A DNA stretch of 64,000 nt from Megalobrama amblycephala (taxonomy: Eukaryota > Chordata > Actinopteri > Cypriniformes > Xenocyprididae). Where the stretch lies: NCBI RefSeq assembly GCF_018812025.1, contig NC_063054.1:30307806-30371805 (forward strand), in the 5' to 3' direction. This document shows positions 60,101 to 63,707 of this stretch, piece after piece. Below the pieces are notes generated by a model. The model was not told where the DNA came from, did not search any database, and saw only the letters and a program-made list of their open reading frames with translations. Position 1 is the stretch's first letter. Each line of letters opens with the position of its first letter. Position numbers and translations under genes: made by a program.

Positions 60101-62333
60101 ACTAAGTCCAAACAGTCTGAAGGTCTGAGCCGAATTTGGAGTTTGTAGAGTTAAAGCTCTAGGAGCAGTTAGTCAGAAATTTTAGTCTCAGAAGAAAATA
60201 GCATTACAGTAAAGCCACGCACACACTTGACGATTGTAAGGCCGATTATGAATGTAAATTGATACTTATGACTGATCGCGCTCAAACGCATCCAGTCAGA
60301 GCCAGTTGCGTTCAGTCTGCGATTACAGTCGGTGTTCAAATTCCATGTGTAAGTATTTAAATCTGCTACAATCGCTGTATGTTGAGCACAGTCTTAGAAT
60401 GTTTTAGCTAGTCATTAAATGTGTGCCCGGCTTTAGTTGGCTTTCCCAAGCCAACTTAATTAGATGCTGTACATTGTATTGGCAGATACTATTTGCACCT
60501 CAGTATTTTTGTACATTAACAGGATGCAAAAATATCATAGTGTATTTCAGCATAATCTTTTCAACATAATATACAGTTCCCAAAAGTCTTGTGAAAAAAT
60601 GTTTAGTATGCTTTTTGAGGCCTTATTTCAGTGACTTTTTTTTTTTTTTTTTTCAAAAACAATGCATATACATAATTCTCTCAAAAATACAAACATGTAC
60701 ATACTTGTTGTTCACATATTATTGTTGCCTAGTTTGTGCTGAATACAGTGTAATGAGACTTTTGTCATTAATATGTTTATAAGCAACTGAAAAAAGCACA
60801 AATGTCAGGGCATGTCAAAACTATTCCAGGACCCCAAATTAGCCTCAGACCCCAGAGGGTTAAAGGTGCCCTAGAATAAAAAATTGAATTTATATTGGCA
60901 TAGTTAAATAACAAGAGTTCAGTACATGGAAAAGACATACAGTGAGTTTCAAACTCCATTGTTTCCTCCTTATATAAATCTCATTTGTTTAAAAGACCTC
61001 CGGAAAACAGGCGAATCTCAACATAACACCGACTGTCACGGAACAGTCGGGGTGTACGCCCCAATATTTGCATATGCCAGCCCATGATTGAGGCATTACA
61101 CAAGGGGAGTTAGTATTACACAAGGGCAGAACGTCTGGATGTGCACTGCTGAATAATCAGACTAGGTAAGCAAGCAAGGAAAACAGCGAAAAATGGCAGA
61201 TGGAGCAATAATAACTGACATGATCCATGATATCATGATATTTTTAGTGATATTTGTGAATTGTCTTTCTAAATGTTTCGTTAGCATGTTGCTAATGTAC
61301 TGTTAAATGTGGTTAAAGTTACCATCGCTTCTTACTGTATTCACGGAGACAAGAGCCGTCATTATTTTAATTTTTAAACACTTGCAGTCTGTATAATTCA
61401 TAAACACAACTTCATTCTTTATAAATCTCTCCAACAGTGTAGTGTTAGCCGTTAGCCACAGAGCATAGCCTAAAACTCATTCAATATCAAATGTAAACAC
61501 CCAAATAAATACAATACTCACATAATCCGACGCATGCATTCAGTATGCATGACGAACACTTTGTAAAGATCCATTTTGAGGGTTATATTAGCTGTGTAAA
61601 TTTTGTTTATGCAGTGATAGAGTCGAGAGCTCGGGAGGGGGCGGAGAGCGCGCGATTTAAGGGGGCCGCAACCTGAAATCGGCTCGTTTCTAATTATGCC
61701 CCAAAATAGGCAGTTAAAAAAATTAATTAAAAAAAAATCTATGGGGTATTTTGAGCTGAAACTTCACAGACACATCCAGGGGACACCTTAGACTTATATT
61801 ACATCTTTTTAAAAAAAGTTCTAGGGCACCTTTAAAGCTGGACTTACCATCAATTTATTCATTTTTAAACTTAGTCAAGTATTAGTTTATGCTGTTGTAT
61901 TGAAATTAGAATTGAGAATTGAGAAATTTCACTAGTATCTAAATTGTTTGTGTCATAACCTTATTTGTAAGAATAGTTACAAGGGTCAAAACAACAACAA
62001 AAAAAGAATCTTTTTGTGATAGTCAGTAAAAATTTTGGCAGGGCCAGTAAAAATCCAAACCACTGGCCAAACGGGGCCAGTATAAAAAAAACCTTAGCAT
62101 TGAGCCCTTTTAGGTTTTGAAACTAAACCCACTAAACTGAACCTGCTGAATTACATAGAGAAGTATCAACCACTTACCTGTGCTTCAACAGTAGTGATTT
62201 TCCGTGTTTGCTCTGCTGTTTGACTCAGAAGGCTGGTCCCAATCTTGATCATGGTCATTGTGTGGTTTTGCACCACATCATTTTGAATATGGGCCATGTC
62301 TTGTTTGAGGTTCTCCTGGATATAGTTCTCCAG
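21919..62333 (-). CDS. angpt2: angiopoietin-2, exons 2-9 (exon 1 lies outside the window)
   Basis: Secreted ligand of the endothelial receptor tyrosine kinase Tie2 (TEK), a context-dependent modulator of vessel stability and remodelling. Eight exons join in frame at GT-AG junctions: 62333-62178, 46761-46640, 46433-46207, 31897-31770, 30779-30678, 30584-30418, 22718-22588 and 22079-21919, of 156, 122, 227, 128, 102, 167, 131 and 161 nt. Together they give 397 codons plus stop. The order is coiled coil (exons 2-4), short linker (exon 5 start), then the fibrinogen-like domain with its calcium site DNDKC and the C-terminus [14 protein letters not shown]. The ending [11 protein letters not shown] matches angiopoietin-2 better than angiopoietin-1 (WHYFKGP), as I recall the families. 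Missing are the signal peptide and superclustering segment (about 100 residues) and the promoter. Teleosts may carry a and b copies; I cannot say which this is. Confidence 0.93.
22588..22718 (-). CDS. angpt2: angpt2 exon 8 (calcium-binding region)
   Basis: 131 nt, entered in phase 2 and left in phase 1; acceptor CTATAG, donor GTAAGAG. It encodes [31 protein letters not shown] and SQMLSGG. DVDNDKC is the calcium-binding motif of fibrinogen-like domains, and the CICKC cysteines are the vertebrate angiopoietin pattern. Confidence 0.95.
22719..23630. other. proximal part of angpt2 intron 7
   Basis: AT-rich intron sequence with no additional exon or clear repeat. Confidence 0.5.
23631..24656. mobile_element. 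Tc1-type foldback MITE
   Basis: The left arm begins after TA with CAGTACCTGTCAAGAGTTTG and includes GGCTGCATTTATTTAATC and CAGTAAAAACAGTAATATTG. The same text returns in inverted order from about 24180 to 24656 (for instance CAATCTTTTGA at the far end), giving arms of several hundred bases. The right arm is interrupted by a separate MITE at 24387-24602. Related partial copies are at 28619-28713, 59067-59205 and 63708-64000. Confidence 0.65.
24387..24602. mobile_element. GGTTACACTTTATTTTA-ended MITE nested in the foldback
   Basis: GGTTACACTTTATTTTACAG at the left and CTGTAAAATAAAGTGCAGCC at the right are inverted. The interior is AT-rich with GTAATTAC palindromes. It separates two parts of the host foldback arm, so it is the younger insertion. 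Confidence 0.7.
25156..25536 (+). pseudogene. zinc-finger N-terminus of a hAT transposase (ZNF862-like)
   Basis: A 126-residue frame beginning [20 protein letters not shown]. It holds a Cys-x2-Cys (HCVYCKQCG) followed after about 30 residues by His-x4-His ([12 protein letters not shown]), the TTF/BED-like zinc finger found at the N-terminus of hAT transposases and of domesticated relatives such as ZNF862 and KIAA1586-type proteins. After the finger comes a charged helix ([21 protein letters not shown]) as in those proteins. The frame stops at 25536, and the next matching block is in another frame. Confidence 0.6.
25565..25731 (+). pseudogene. hAT transposase, start of the RNase-H-like core
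   Basis: The frame continues with [14 protein letters not shown], then [20 protein letters not shown] and HAHAEG. The pattern 'E-x-VYxRxx-D-x-G-x-P' is seen at the start of the catalytic domain in ZNF862-like hAT proteins. HAHAEG is followed by GTAAGG, a good splice donor. No further exon follows before the element's right end, so the catalytic Asp/Glu residues farther on are absent. Confidence 0.5.
26194..26778. mobile_element. hAT MITE with TAGTTAAT duplication
   Basis: AGGGCTGCCTTCGACTAC at the left and GGCAACCCTAG at the right are inverted. The exact 8-mer TAGTTAAT lies at 26186-26193 and 26779-26786. The 'gactagtcgac'-like termini belong to a family widespread in fishes. At 26663-26750 it contains part of another MITE, whose complete copy is at 57366-57666. 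Confidence 0.75.
26663..26750. mobile_element. fragment of the AGCTGCAGTC-type MITE
   Basis: AAAGCTGCAGTCCGTAAGTTTTG, CACCATCTCT and TTTGAAACCTGC match one terminus of the TTAA element at 57366-57666 in reverse orientation. Confidence 0.7.
26787..28844. other. intron 7 sequence with two repeat fragments
   Basis: Mostly unremarkable AT-rich intron. At 28247 CAGGGCTCTACACTGCAATT followed by TTTGCATTTGCAACTG resembles a hAT terminus similar to the one at 24841. At 28619-28713 is a piece of the Tc1-type MITE family (TTTAAATTGTAATAATATTTC). No exon is seen. Confidence 0.45.
28845..28969. repeat. Kolobok-like element end, copy 1
   Basis: ACTGAATACAGTGTAATGA ... GTCAGGGCATGTCAAAACTT ... CTCAGACTCCAGAGGGTTTAA. 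An inverted copy starts at 29227 and a third copy ends at 60863. The terminal CCAGAGGGTTAA suggests a TTAA-targeting family such as Kolobok; the assignment is tentative. Confidence 0.6.
29227..29352. repeat. Kolobok-like element end, copy 2 (inverted)
   Basis: TTAACCCTCTGGGGTTGAGG ... AAGTTTTGACATGCCCTGAC ... CACTGTATTCAG is the reverse complement of copy 1, with the TTAA ends facing each other across a 257-bp spacer. Confidence 0.7.
29353..30417. other. intron 7, distal part
   Basis: At about 29690-29773 (GACATGGGGGTGAGTAAATT ... CTAATCCTTTAAG) is the right end of the AGGGATAGTTCACCC-type MITE family. An AT dinucleotide stretch lies near 30217-30231. No gene is seen. ORFs at 29841-30135 have no recognisable domain. 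Confidence 0.4.
30418..30584 (-). CDS. angpt2: angpt2 exon 7 (fibrinogen-like B/A region)
   Basis: 167 nt, entered in phase 0 (GGG TTT GGA) after acceptor TTCAG and left in phase 2 at GTGAAG. It encodes [39 protein letters not shown] and the start of [11 protein letters not shown] and DWEGN are conserved fibrinogen-domain signatures. Confidence 0.95.
30678..30779 (-). CDS. angpt2: angpt2 exon 6 (start of the fibrinogen-like fold)
   Basis: 102 nt, exactly 34 codons in phase 0, between acceptor TTCCAG and donor GTAGGG. It encodes [47 protein letters not shown] is the family signature of fibrinogen-like domains. Confidence 0.95.
30780..31769. other. angpt2 intron 5
   Basis: At 30943 TTAAAGGCCCACAGAAGTGCC looks like the left end of another TTAA-type MITE, but no right end was found. 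Otherwise it is ordinary intron. Confidence 0.4.
31770..31897 (-). CDS. angpt2: angpt2 exon 5 (linker into the fibrinogen-like domain)
   Basis: 128 nt, entered in phase 1 after TATCAG and left in phase 0 at GTAACC. A short polar linker ([11 protein letters not shown]) leads to the first fibrinogen-domain Cys in [11 protein letters not shown], then [10 protein letters not shown]. The longer minus-strand ORF through this point (31713-32270) is this exon read through into intron. Confidence 0.94.
31898..34382. other. angpt2 intron 4, proximal part
   Basis: Holds T-rich runs (31645, 32137, 32745-32779). At about 33090-33605 GGGAACTTAGCTTTAG and CATTCCTAGAACTAAATTC...GTTCCTG suggest an inverted-repeat element of the 'ggaactaaatt' kind, too diverged to bound. 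At 34110 GGGCCTCATTTATGAAACG resembles a known MITE end. No exon is seen. The ORF at 33607-33882 (minus) has no recognisable domain. Confidence 0.35.
34383..34681 (-). repeat. 3' LTR of the gypsy element
   Basis: In minus-strand sense it begins TGTGACGCCCCTG just after a GGGGAGGG polypurine tract. It contains a (GT)n run (34631-34649), a TATA box CCTATAAAAG (34551-34560) and an AATAAA signal (about 34455-34460), and ends near TGTGTTCACAACAACA. The exact left boundary is uncertain by a few bases because of repeated TG dinucleotides. Confidence 0.75.
34877..35230 (-). pseudogene. gypsy RNase H domain (main part)
   Basis: Translation shows [14 protein letters not shown] (first catalytic Asp), [18 protein letters not shown] (Glu), [11 protein letters not shown] (Asp of the usual TDH) and the terminus [13 protein letters not shown] with its last Asp, then stop. 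The first Asp block is split by the hAT insertion, whose 8-bp duplication falls at this codon stretch. It forms the C-terminal end of the pol polyprotein, consistent with integrase lying upstream. Confidence 0.82.
35231..36508. mobile_element. hAT element inserted in the gypsy RNase H region (1.28 kb)
   Basis: The inverted ends are CAATGTTCCCTCTAA (35231) and TTAGAGGGAACATTG (ending 36508). The exact 8-bp duplication CTAGCATC lies at 35223-35230 and 36509-36516. The subterminal regions hold GCGCGG-type motifs; the interior is AT-rich without a transposase, so it is non-autonomous. It is younger than the gypsy element it splits. Confidence 0.9.
36560..37118 (-). pseudogene. gypsy reverse transcriptase (deleted)
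   Basis: Present: the N-terminal lead-in ([20 protein letters not shown]), [10 protein letters not shown] and [13 protein letters not shown] (palm motif A), [15 protein letters not shown] (motif B) and [11 protein letters not shown] with an intact catalytic YLDD. Missing: the finger region that normally separates FPPIR from the CIEDCVD block, deleted in frame, and a few residues before motif B, where the frame also shifts. The connection toward RNase H ([16 protein letters not shown]) continues to 36540. Confidence 0.82.
37119..38380 (-). pseudogene. gypsy integrase and downstream linker
   Basis: The zinc-binding His-His-Cys-Cys part is recognisable ([19 protein letters not shown], then [10 protein letters not shown]). 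The catalytic triad is complete in the ORF starting at 38201: Asp39 ([11 protein letters not shown]), Asp98 (IQSDQGTNF) and Glu134 ([10 protein letters not shown]), a DD-35-E spacing. A C-terminal GPY/F-like module follows ([10 protein letters not shown]). A frameshift near 37330 leads into a region ([19 protein letters not shown], then acidic linker) that joins integrase to RT. A frameshift also lies at about 38215 in an A-run. Confidence 0.85.
39803..39876. repeat. (TAA)n microsatellite inside the L1
   Basis: About 24 TAA units interrupt the ORF2 thumb region. The poly-Ile ORF through it is an artefact. Confidence 0.95.
41176..41614. mobile_element. TTAA MITE (AGGGATAGTTCACCC type) inserted in the L1
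   Basis: AGGGATAGTTCACCC at the left and GTGAACTATCCCT at the right are inverted, with TTAA directly outside both ends (41172-41175 and 41615-41618). TTAA duplication points to a piggyBac-type transposase acting in trans. L1 coding resumes on the far side, so the L1 is older. Confidence 0.85.
41801..42215. other. intron sequence between L1 and Tc1
   Basis: No gene. TTAATAAATCTGGCCCTAAG near 42020 looks like the end of a MITE whose other end was not found. Confidence 0.35.
42216..43605 (+). mobile_element. Tc1-family transposon (1.39 kb)
   Basis: The inverted ends share CTGTGG(C/T)CAAAAGTATTG and a second block CAAATT(T)TGTGTT, with TA at 42214-42215 and 43606-43607. A decayed plus-strand transposase fills the interior. 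It lies in angpt2 intron 4, opposite to the gene. Confidence 0.85.
42561..43413 (+). pseudogene. Tc1 transposase, inactivated
   Basis: The N-terminus has the paired-like helix-turn-helix region ([20 protein letters not shown], then [11 protein letters not shown]). The catalytic region survives in pieces: [18 protein letters not shown] with the second Asp, and [14 protein letters not shown] with the Glu. Frame changes after codon ~89 and around 43262, plus stops in the middle (42820-43130), rule out function. The middle reads out of frame as a spurious 114-residue ORF. Confidence 0.8.
43606..46206. other. angpt2 intron 4, distal part
   Basis: Ordinary AT-rich intron. Around 44585-44705 GAGTTCAGTCTTAGAAT...CAGCTTTAATC resembles the right part of the MITE at 60211-60433. 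At 45515-45721 a plus-strand frame contains [19 protein letters not shown], like the C-terminal tail of I/Nimb-type LINE ORF2 proteins; this is a weak remnant. A T-run with TTTG units lies near 45409-45450. Confidence 0.4.
45515..45721 (+). pseudogene. possible LINE ORF2 C-terminal remnant
   Basis: The phrase [20 protein letters not shown] resembles the His-Cys tail that ends many LINE ORF2 proteins (usually 'LTV-x-HIL-x-x-C'). The 68-residue frame has no other support. A chance match is possible. Confidence 0.3.
46207..46433 (-). CDS. angpt2: angpt2 exon 4 (second half of the coiled coil)
   Basis: 227 nt, entered in phase 2 (AG|T) after TCTTAG and left in phase 1 at GTAAGC. It encodes [12 protein letters not shown], then a heptad-rich helix ([20 protein letters not shown]), a Gln run of five (CAG-like slippage at about 46249-46267) and [12 protein letters not shown]. 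Angiopoietins oligomerise through this region. Confidence 0.94.
46640..46761 (-). CDS. angpt2: angpt2 exon 3 (coiled coil)
   Basis: 122 nt, phase 0 entry after CTTTAG, phase 2 exit at GTAATA. It encodes [20 protein letters not shown] and [24 protein letters not shown] is a conserved N-glycosylation site of the family, and the leucine spacing is coiled-coil-like. Confidence 0.95.
46762..49016. other. angpt2 intron 2, proximal part
   Basis: Contains a short L2 3' tail on the plus strand (47029-47085: GCGCTATATAAATAAAGG) and AT-rich text. At 48780-48908 one end of a hAT family (…GAATAGTCGACTATTCAGGG then TCACCCCTAA) related to that at 26194 is visible, but its partner was not found. No exon is seen. 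Confidence 0.4.
47029..47085 (+). repeat. L2 3'-tail fragment
   Basis: CAAAGCGCTATATAAATAAA followed by GGTGACTTGACGAGGTGACTTG, the conserved L2 3' terminus with its short terminal repeat. It is a severely 5'-truncated insertion. Confidence 0.7.
49017..50119 (+). mobile_element. PIF/Harbinger-type element (1.1 kb)
   Basis: GGGCCCTATTTTAACG at 49017 and GTATTATAGGGCCC ending at 50119 are inverted, flanked by TAA on the left and TAT on the right (Harbinger elements duplicate a 3-bp TWA site; here one base differs). The subterminal regions repeat GCGCA-rich words such as GCGCCGG and GCGCAC. The only coding trace is the start of a Myb/SANT protein; no DDE transposase is present. Confidence 0.72.
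49268..49381 (+). pseudogene. N-terminal fragment of a Harbinger Myb/SANT-like protein
   Basis: ATG at 49268 opens a 37-codon frame, [20 protein letters not shown] followed by [17 protein letters not shown], then TAA. The pattern '(R)FSxEExxxLVxxVxxRxxxIYG' is the first helix of the Myb/SANT-like DNA-binding domain encoded by the second ORF of vertebrate Harbinger elements. The frame is truncated after helix 1, either by deletion or at a lost intron boundary. A longer ORF in another frame over the same bases (49176-49400) is a shadow. Confidence 0.65.
50120..50795. other. intron 2 with a hAT end and a microsatellite
   Basis: At 50455-50540 GTGGCCAGTGAAAATGCTG...GTTAATGTCAAGCCCTG is the end of a hAT family (CAGGGCTTGACATTAAC when reversed), cut at 50539 by a compound (TATG)n/(TA)n/(GT)n microsatellite (50539-50628). 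A related end is at 62034-62112. No exon is seen. Confidence 0.45.
50539..50628. repeat. compound microsatellite
   Basis: TATG, TA and GT units with interruptions. Confidence 0.9.
50796..51800. mobile_element. TTAA element B (piggyBac-like MITE, 1.0 kb)
   Basis: AGTCCCTGTAAAGTCA at the left and TGACTTTACAGGGACT at the right are perfect 16-bp inverted repeats. TTAA lies directly outside each (50792-50795 and 51801-51804). No transposase is present. Confidence 0.87.
51813..52488. mobile_element. TTAA element C (piggyBac-like MITE, 0.68 kb)
   Basis: AGGTCCCGTTTTTCGTG and CACGAAGAACGGGACCT are inverted (one mismatch), with TTAA at 51809-51812 and 52489-52492. Only TGCA separates its left TTAA from the right TTAA of element B. 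No transposase is present; the ORF at 52100-52294 has no known domain. Confidence 0.87.
52493..54257. other. intron 2, middle part
   Basis: A homopolymer C tract followed by CA repeats lies at 53302-53328. GTCTGGCTACACGAGACTAG near 53093 resembles a dispersed repeat terminus. No exon is seen. Confidence 0.4.
53302..53328. repeat. poly-C / (CA)n tract
   Basis: About 17 consecutive C followed by four CA units. Confidence 0.9.
54258..55690 (-). mobile_element. Tc1-family transposon (1.43 kb)
   Basis: CAGGTGCATCTCAATAAATT at 54258 and its reverse complement ending at 55690 are near-perfect inverted repeats of about 40 bp, flanked by TA on both sides (54256-54257 and 55691-55692). A complete-length but mutated transposase gene lies on the minus strand. 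Confidence 0.92.
54535..55539 (-). pseudogene. Tc1 transposase (DD34E), inactivated
   Basis: The reading starts at ATG 55537-55539 (MGKSADLT) and ends with TAA after GGPTKY; 335 codons is the normal Tc1 size. The helix-turn-helix segment ([14 protein letters not shown]) is followed by the catalytic core: LFSDES (first Asp), QQDLAPAHT (second Asp) and [16 protein letters not shown] (Glu), with 34 residues between the second Asp and the Glu. The last 159 codons are open. In-frame stops occur near 55485 (L*KEG), 55332 (R*TRC) and 55178 (NQ*QC), so the copy is dead, though otherwise little diverged. Confidence 0.88.
55755..57276. mobile_element. hAT-like element with CAGACCT(A/G)CCAAC ends
   Basis: CAGACCTACCAAC at 55755 and GTTGGCAGGTCTG ending at 57276 are inverted. 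TTATTT borders both outer edges, giving a 6-bp direct repeat that may be the remains of an 8-bp hAT duplication. The left subterminal region has repeated TACGCA words. No transposase is recognisable. Confidence 0.6.
57146..57181. repeat. (GT)n microsatellite
   Basis: Eighteen GT units, followed by a poly-A and a C run at 57212-57232. Confidence 0.95.
57366..57666. mobile_element. TTAA element E (301-bp MITE)
   Basis: AGCTGCAGTCCTTAAC at the left and its inverted counterpart TTACAGACTGCAGCT at the right, with TTAA immediately outside both (57362-57365 and 57667-57670). A partial copy is at 26663-26750. Confidence 0.8.
57671..59066. other. intron 2, no gene seen
   Basis: AT-rich intronic sequence. 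A GC-richer patch at 58360-58450 has no domain-bearing ORF. Confidence 0.4.
59067..59205. mobile_element. Tc1-type MITE fragment
   Basis: GCATCACAGAAATAAATTAT, TTTAAATTGTAATAATATTTC and CAAATAAATGCAGGCTTGAT are the reverse complement of the MITE family seen at 23631 and 63708. Confidence 0.65.
59331..59458. repeat. imperfect tandem/palindromic AT repeat
   Basis: Several copies of GATATTAAGTCGTTATT and its variants, with inverted partners (AATAACAAGATATTA), in direct succession. Confidence 0.75.
59463..59690. repeat. minisatellite (GGTTGCTAGGGTGTTGCTATG-like, ~21 bp unit)
   Basis: About ten degenerate copies of GGTTGCTAGGGT(A/G)... with GTTGCTATG endings. It is followed by a GATA/TTTGAT-rich stretch to 59876. 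Confidence 0.88.
59880..59938. repeat. left arm of a 59-bp inverted repeat
   Basis: CATAAGTATCAATTTACATT ... GTGTGCGCGGCTT pairs with 60212-60270 with two mismatches. It is a partial, inverted copy of the MITE at 60211-60433. Confidence 0.88.
60211..60433. mobile_element. MITE with AAAGCC(A/G)(C/G)GCACACA ends
   Basis: AAAGCCACGCACACACTTGA at the left and TTAAATGTGTGCCCGGCTTT at the right are inverted. The left 59 bp are duplicated in inverse at 59880-59938. Text in the middle (GAGCACAGTCTTAGAAT) recurs at 44650-44680. Confidence 0.65.
60737..60863. repeat. Kolobok-like element end, copy 3
   Basis: GCTGAATACAGTGTAATGAG ... GTCAGGGCATGTCAAAACT ... CCCCAGAGGGTTAA, closest to the copies at 28845 and 29227. 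Its terminal TTAA serves as the target of the element that follows. Confidence 0.72.
60864..61831. mobile_element. TTAA element D (piggyBac-like MITE, 0.97 kb)
   Basis: AGGTGCCCTAGAA and TTCTAGGGCACCT are perfect inverted repeats, with TTAA at 60860-60863 and 61832-61835. The interior has no transposase. Confidence 0.87.
61836..62177. other. intron 2, exon-2 proximal end
   Basis: Includes a hAT-type terminus at 62034-62112 (GGGCCAGTAAAAATCC ... TTAGCATTGAGCCCT) similar in kind to the one at 50455. The donor GTAAGTG of exon 2 is at the right edge. Confidence 0.45.
62178..62333 (-). CDS. angpt2: angpt2 exon 2 (first coiled-coil exon in the window)
   Basis: 156 nt, exactly 52 codons in phase 0, after acceptor TTCACAG and before donor GTAAGTG. 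It encodes [19 protein letters not shown] and [20 protein letters not shown], then [14 protein letters not shown] is where the coiled coil begins in vertebrate angiopoietins. The preceding exon (signal peptide, superclustering domain) is not in the window. Confidence 0.95.
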
Positions 62334-63041
62334 CTGTGAATGAAATCAAAAGGAATTATTTAAAATCTGTTGCATCTGGAGTCAATGATACAGGGATCTC
62401 TTCATTCATACAAACCACTCCACTGCGTAATATACATTTCCTGATTTTGTTCTGACTGCTGGGAGACTAAATGGCTCAAAACTGCCTTCTCTTTCTGTGT
62501 GGAACATCACTCTACCCTCATCAAGATCTAATGTTTGCTATTGTCAACCAAAGTATCAAGGATGGTTGATTATAAGGATGATAATACAACGTGGACTCAG
62601 TGTGTTGTTTAGTAACTTTATTTAGTAACATTATTATTGCTAATATGTAATTTAATTATTATAAACCCAAGTTATCATGGCTCTAAAGCCCACAAGGAAT
62701 GTTTCACACTTATAATTTAGAAGGAGGGTTAGCTAGGGATGTGCACGAGTACTCTGACATGACAGCGATGATCGATCATGAAAACAATGATTGCCGTGGC
62801 TTAATCGATTTAAATATATTTTTGACGGACGGACACCAGTGTGGAATGTACAGTGTGAAACGGCCTCTTATGAATACCCAGGATTAATTGTTAAAGTGAG
62901 CAATGTGAAAACCCAGGGTTTAGAATGACCTAGGATTAACTATTTGAAGTTCAAAAAGATATTGTGTGTCCAAATCCATAGATTTCAATAGGGATGGTGT
63001 ACCCACAAGGATGAAGAAGAAAAACCATAAGAATTTGTAAA

Positions 63042-63045
<4 letters not shown>
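62334..63045. other. intron 1, exon-2 proximal part
   Basis: No exon 1 candidate with a signal peptide is seen on the minus strand. AT-rich. Confidence 0.5.
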
Positions 63046-63130
<85 letters not shown>

Positions 63131-63159
63131 ATATATGTGTATATATATATATATATATT
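63046..63159. repeat. long (AT)n microsatellite
   Basis: About 110 bases of AT with two GTGT interruptions near the right end. Next to it AGGGCTGTCAAATAGTTAATCGC is a truncated end of a dispersed repeat. Confidence 0.95.
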
Positions 63160-63214
63160 AGGGCTGTCAAATAGTTAATCGCATACAAAATAAAAGTTTG
63201 AGTTAATATACAGT

Positions 63215-63702
63215 TGTAATGATGGGTCGACAGAATGGGAATCCATTTGCAGCTTTATTTAGCAAAGGTATACAAACAGGTGGGACTTTGGGCAAGAGCA
63301 TAAACAGGGACAGGCAATGGTCGAGACAGGCGGCGAGCAAACAGAGTCGAAGAACAGGCAAGGGTCGAGACAGGCGGCTTTACAATCAGAGTCCAGATAA
63401 CAGGCAGTGTTCAAGGCAGGCGGCAAGGTTCAACAGAGATAGACAGTCCAGTCGGTAACAATAGGCAGTACACAGGGAAAACGCTTAGAAATGATCACCT
63501 CGGCAAATCAAGACTTCGCGAGGTAAGTAAGCATGTGAGAGTGTTATATAGTGTGAGAGTGATTGAGTTCAGGTGTGTGTGCAATCAGTCCCAGGAATGA
63601 GGGCCCATGGGAATTGTAGTCCAAATCAATGAAGTTCAATATTCAGGTGATGGCTCCCTCCGGCGGTCCGGAGGACGAGCCGAAGGAGCCCCATTCATGA
63701 CA
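63215..63702 (-). mobile_element. solo LTR (488 bp) with 5-bp target duplication
   Basis: On the minus strand it begins TGTCATGAATGGGG and ends CCCATCATTACA (TG...CA termini). It carries a TATA-like ACTATATAACAC (about 63541-63552) and AATAAAGC (about 63256-63263). ACAGT flanks both sides (63210-63214 and 63703-63707). There is no internal coding sequence, so this is a recombination product of a full LTR retrotransposon. A run of GACAGGCGGC repeats lies between 63310 and 63425. Confidence 0.82.
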
Positions 63703-63707
63703 ACAGT

